Part shown: positions 29,227 through 29,337 of the stretch, in pieces
How positions within the stretch are numbered: the first letter of the stretch is position 1
How the letters are laid out: each line of letters starts with the position of its first letter
Source: CAYFVR01 sp964346545
GTDB lineage: Bacteria; Desulfobacterota; Desulfobacteria; Desulfobacterales; Desulfococcaceae
Length of the DNA: 29,337 nucleotides
Assembly (NCBI GenBank): GCA_964346545.1
Contig: CAYFVR010000016.1
Span: 1 to 29,337 of the forward strand
Reading direction: 5' to 3'
Notes under the pieces: model-generated
The model's input: only the letters and a program-made list of their open reading frames with translations
What the model was told of the DNA's origin: nothing
The model's database searches: none
Position numbers and translations under genes: made by a program

Positions 29227-29337
29227 CGTCGGTTTTTTCCGGCGCCCCGTCCTCATAATAAGGAAGGCCCCTGCGCTCTTGTCCCAAAAAAATCCCCTTG
29301 GTTGAAAAAAGGGTTTGACAGGTCGGGTTCGATCCTG

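Noticed and set aside
29315..29320. TTGACA near the window end as a promoter
   Set aside because: The matching -10 would lie beyond the window, so it cannot be judged.
1..29337. tRNA, rRNA, CRISPR arrays, integrases or insertion-sequence transposases
   Set aside because: None could be recognised on either strand. The only mobile-like signal is the MITE-like element at 13141-13244.

Overview
The window is a GC-rich, gene-dense bacterial contig carrying two runs of exactly 100 N (7179-7278 and 14073-14172), so it is a draft scaffold. A PpiD-type periplasmic chaperone, a lipoprotein, a TAXI-type TRAP transporter, a SAT-APS kinase fusion, a stand-alone ferritin-like protein and an AMMECR1 protein together suggest a Gram-negative Desulfobacterota (former Deltaproteobacteria)-like organism. 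That placement is an inference from gene content; no rRNA or tRNA gene is visible to confirm it.

Layout. 1-1.7 kb: a PlsC-like acyltransferase and SfsA. 1.7-2.3 kb: a 600-bp non-coding stretch with hairpins that looks like dispersed-repeat DNA. 2.3-5.3 kb: a stress/signalling block of a GAF protein, a TerD-like protein, an antitoxin-like small protein and a convergent Ser/Thr kinase fused to a DUF1566 domain. 5.4-8.3 kb: a cyclic-2,3-diphosphoglycerate-synthetase-like GTPase, a 58-aa protein, carbamate kinase (cut by the first gap) and a Uma2 nuclease. 8.4-9.5 kb (minus): a protein of four degenerate ~95-aa repeats whose start appears damaged or non-canonical. 9.8-15.2 kb: an M20 peptidase, an EEP-family phosphohydrolase and an M18 aminopeptidase with 4-nt stop/start overlaps, then a ~100-bp MITE-like inverted-repeat element, D-aminoacyl-tRNA deacylase, a diacylglycerol-kinase-family remnant (cut by the second gap) and a HAD hydrolase. 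15.2-16.6 kb: a bacterial PH-domain protein diverging from a Cys-rich protein. 16.7-20.9 kb (minus): GT2 glycosyltransferase, SAT/APS kinase and ManC, which look like an activated-sugar and activated-sulfate set for surface glycan synthesis. 21.2-24.6 kb: TAXI solute receptor and fused TRAP permease, separated by strong hairpins. 24.8-29.2 kb: lipoprotein, ferritin-like protein, PpiD, a zinc-ribbon membrane protein and AMMECR1.

The most unusual observations are: the ATP-sulfurylase half of the SAT/APS kinase has substitutions in both nucleotide-binding signature motifs while its kinase half looks intact; the repeat protein reads through a fourth repeat with no canonical start codon; the lipid-kinase-family gene lacks its catalytic GGDGT region in frame; and the GAF/TerD/kinase-DUF1566 block looks like a compact stress-signalling cassette. 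I found no clear evidence of a complete new defence or mobile system.
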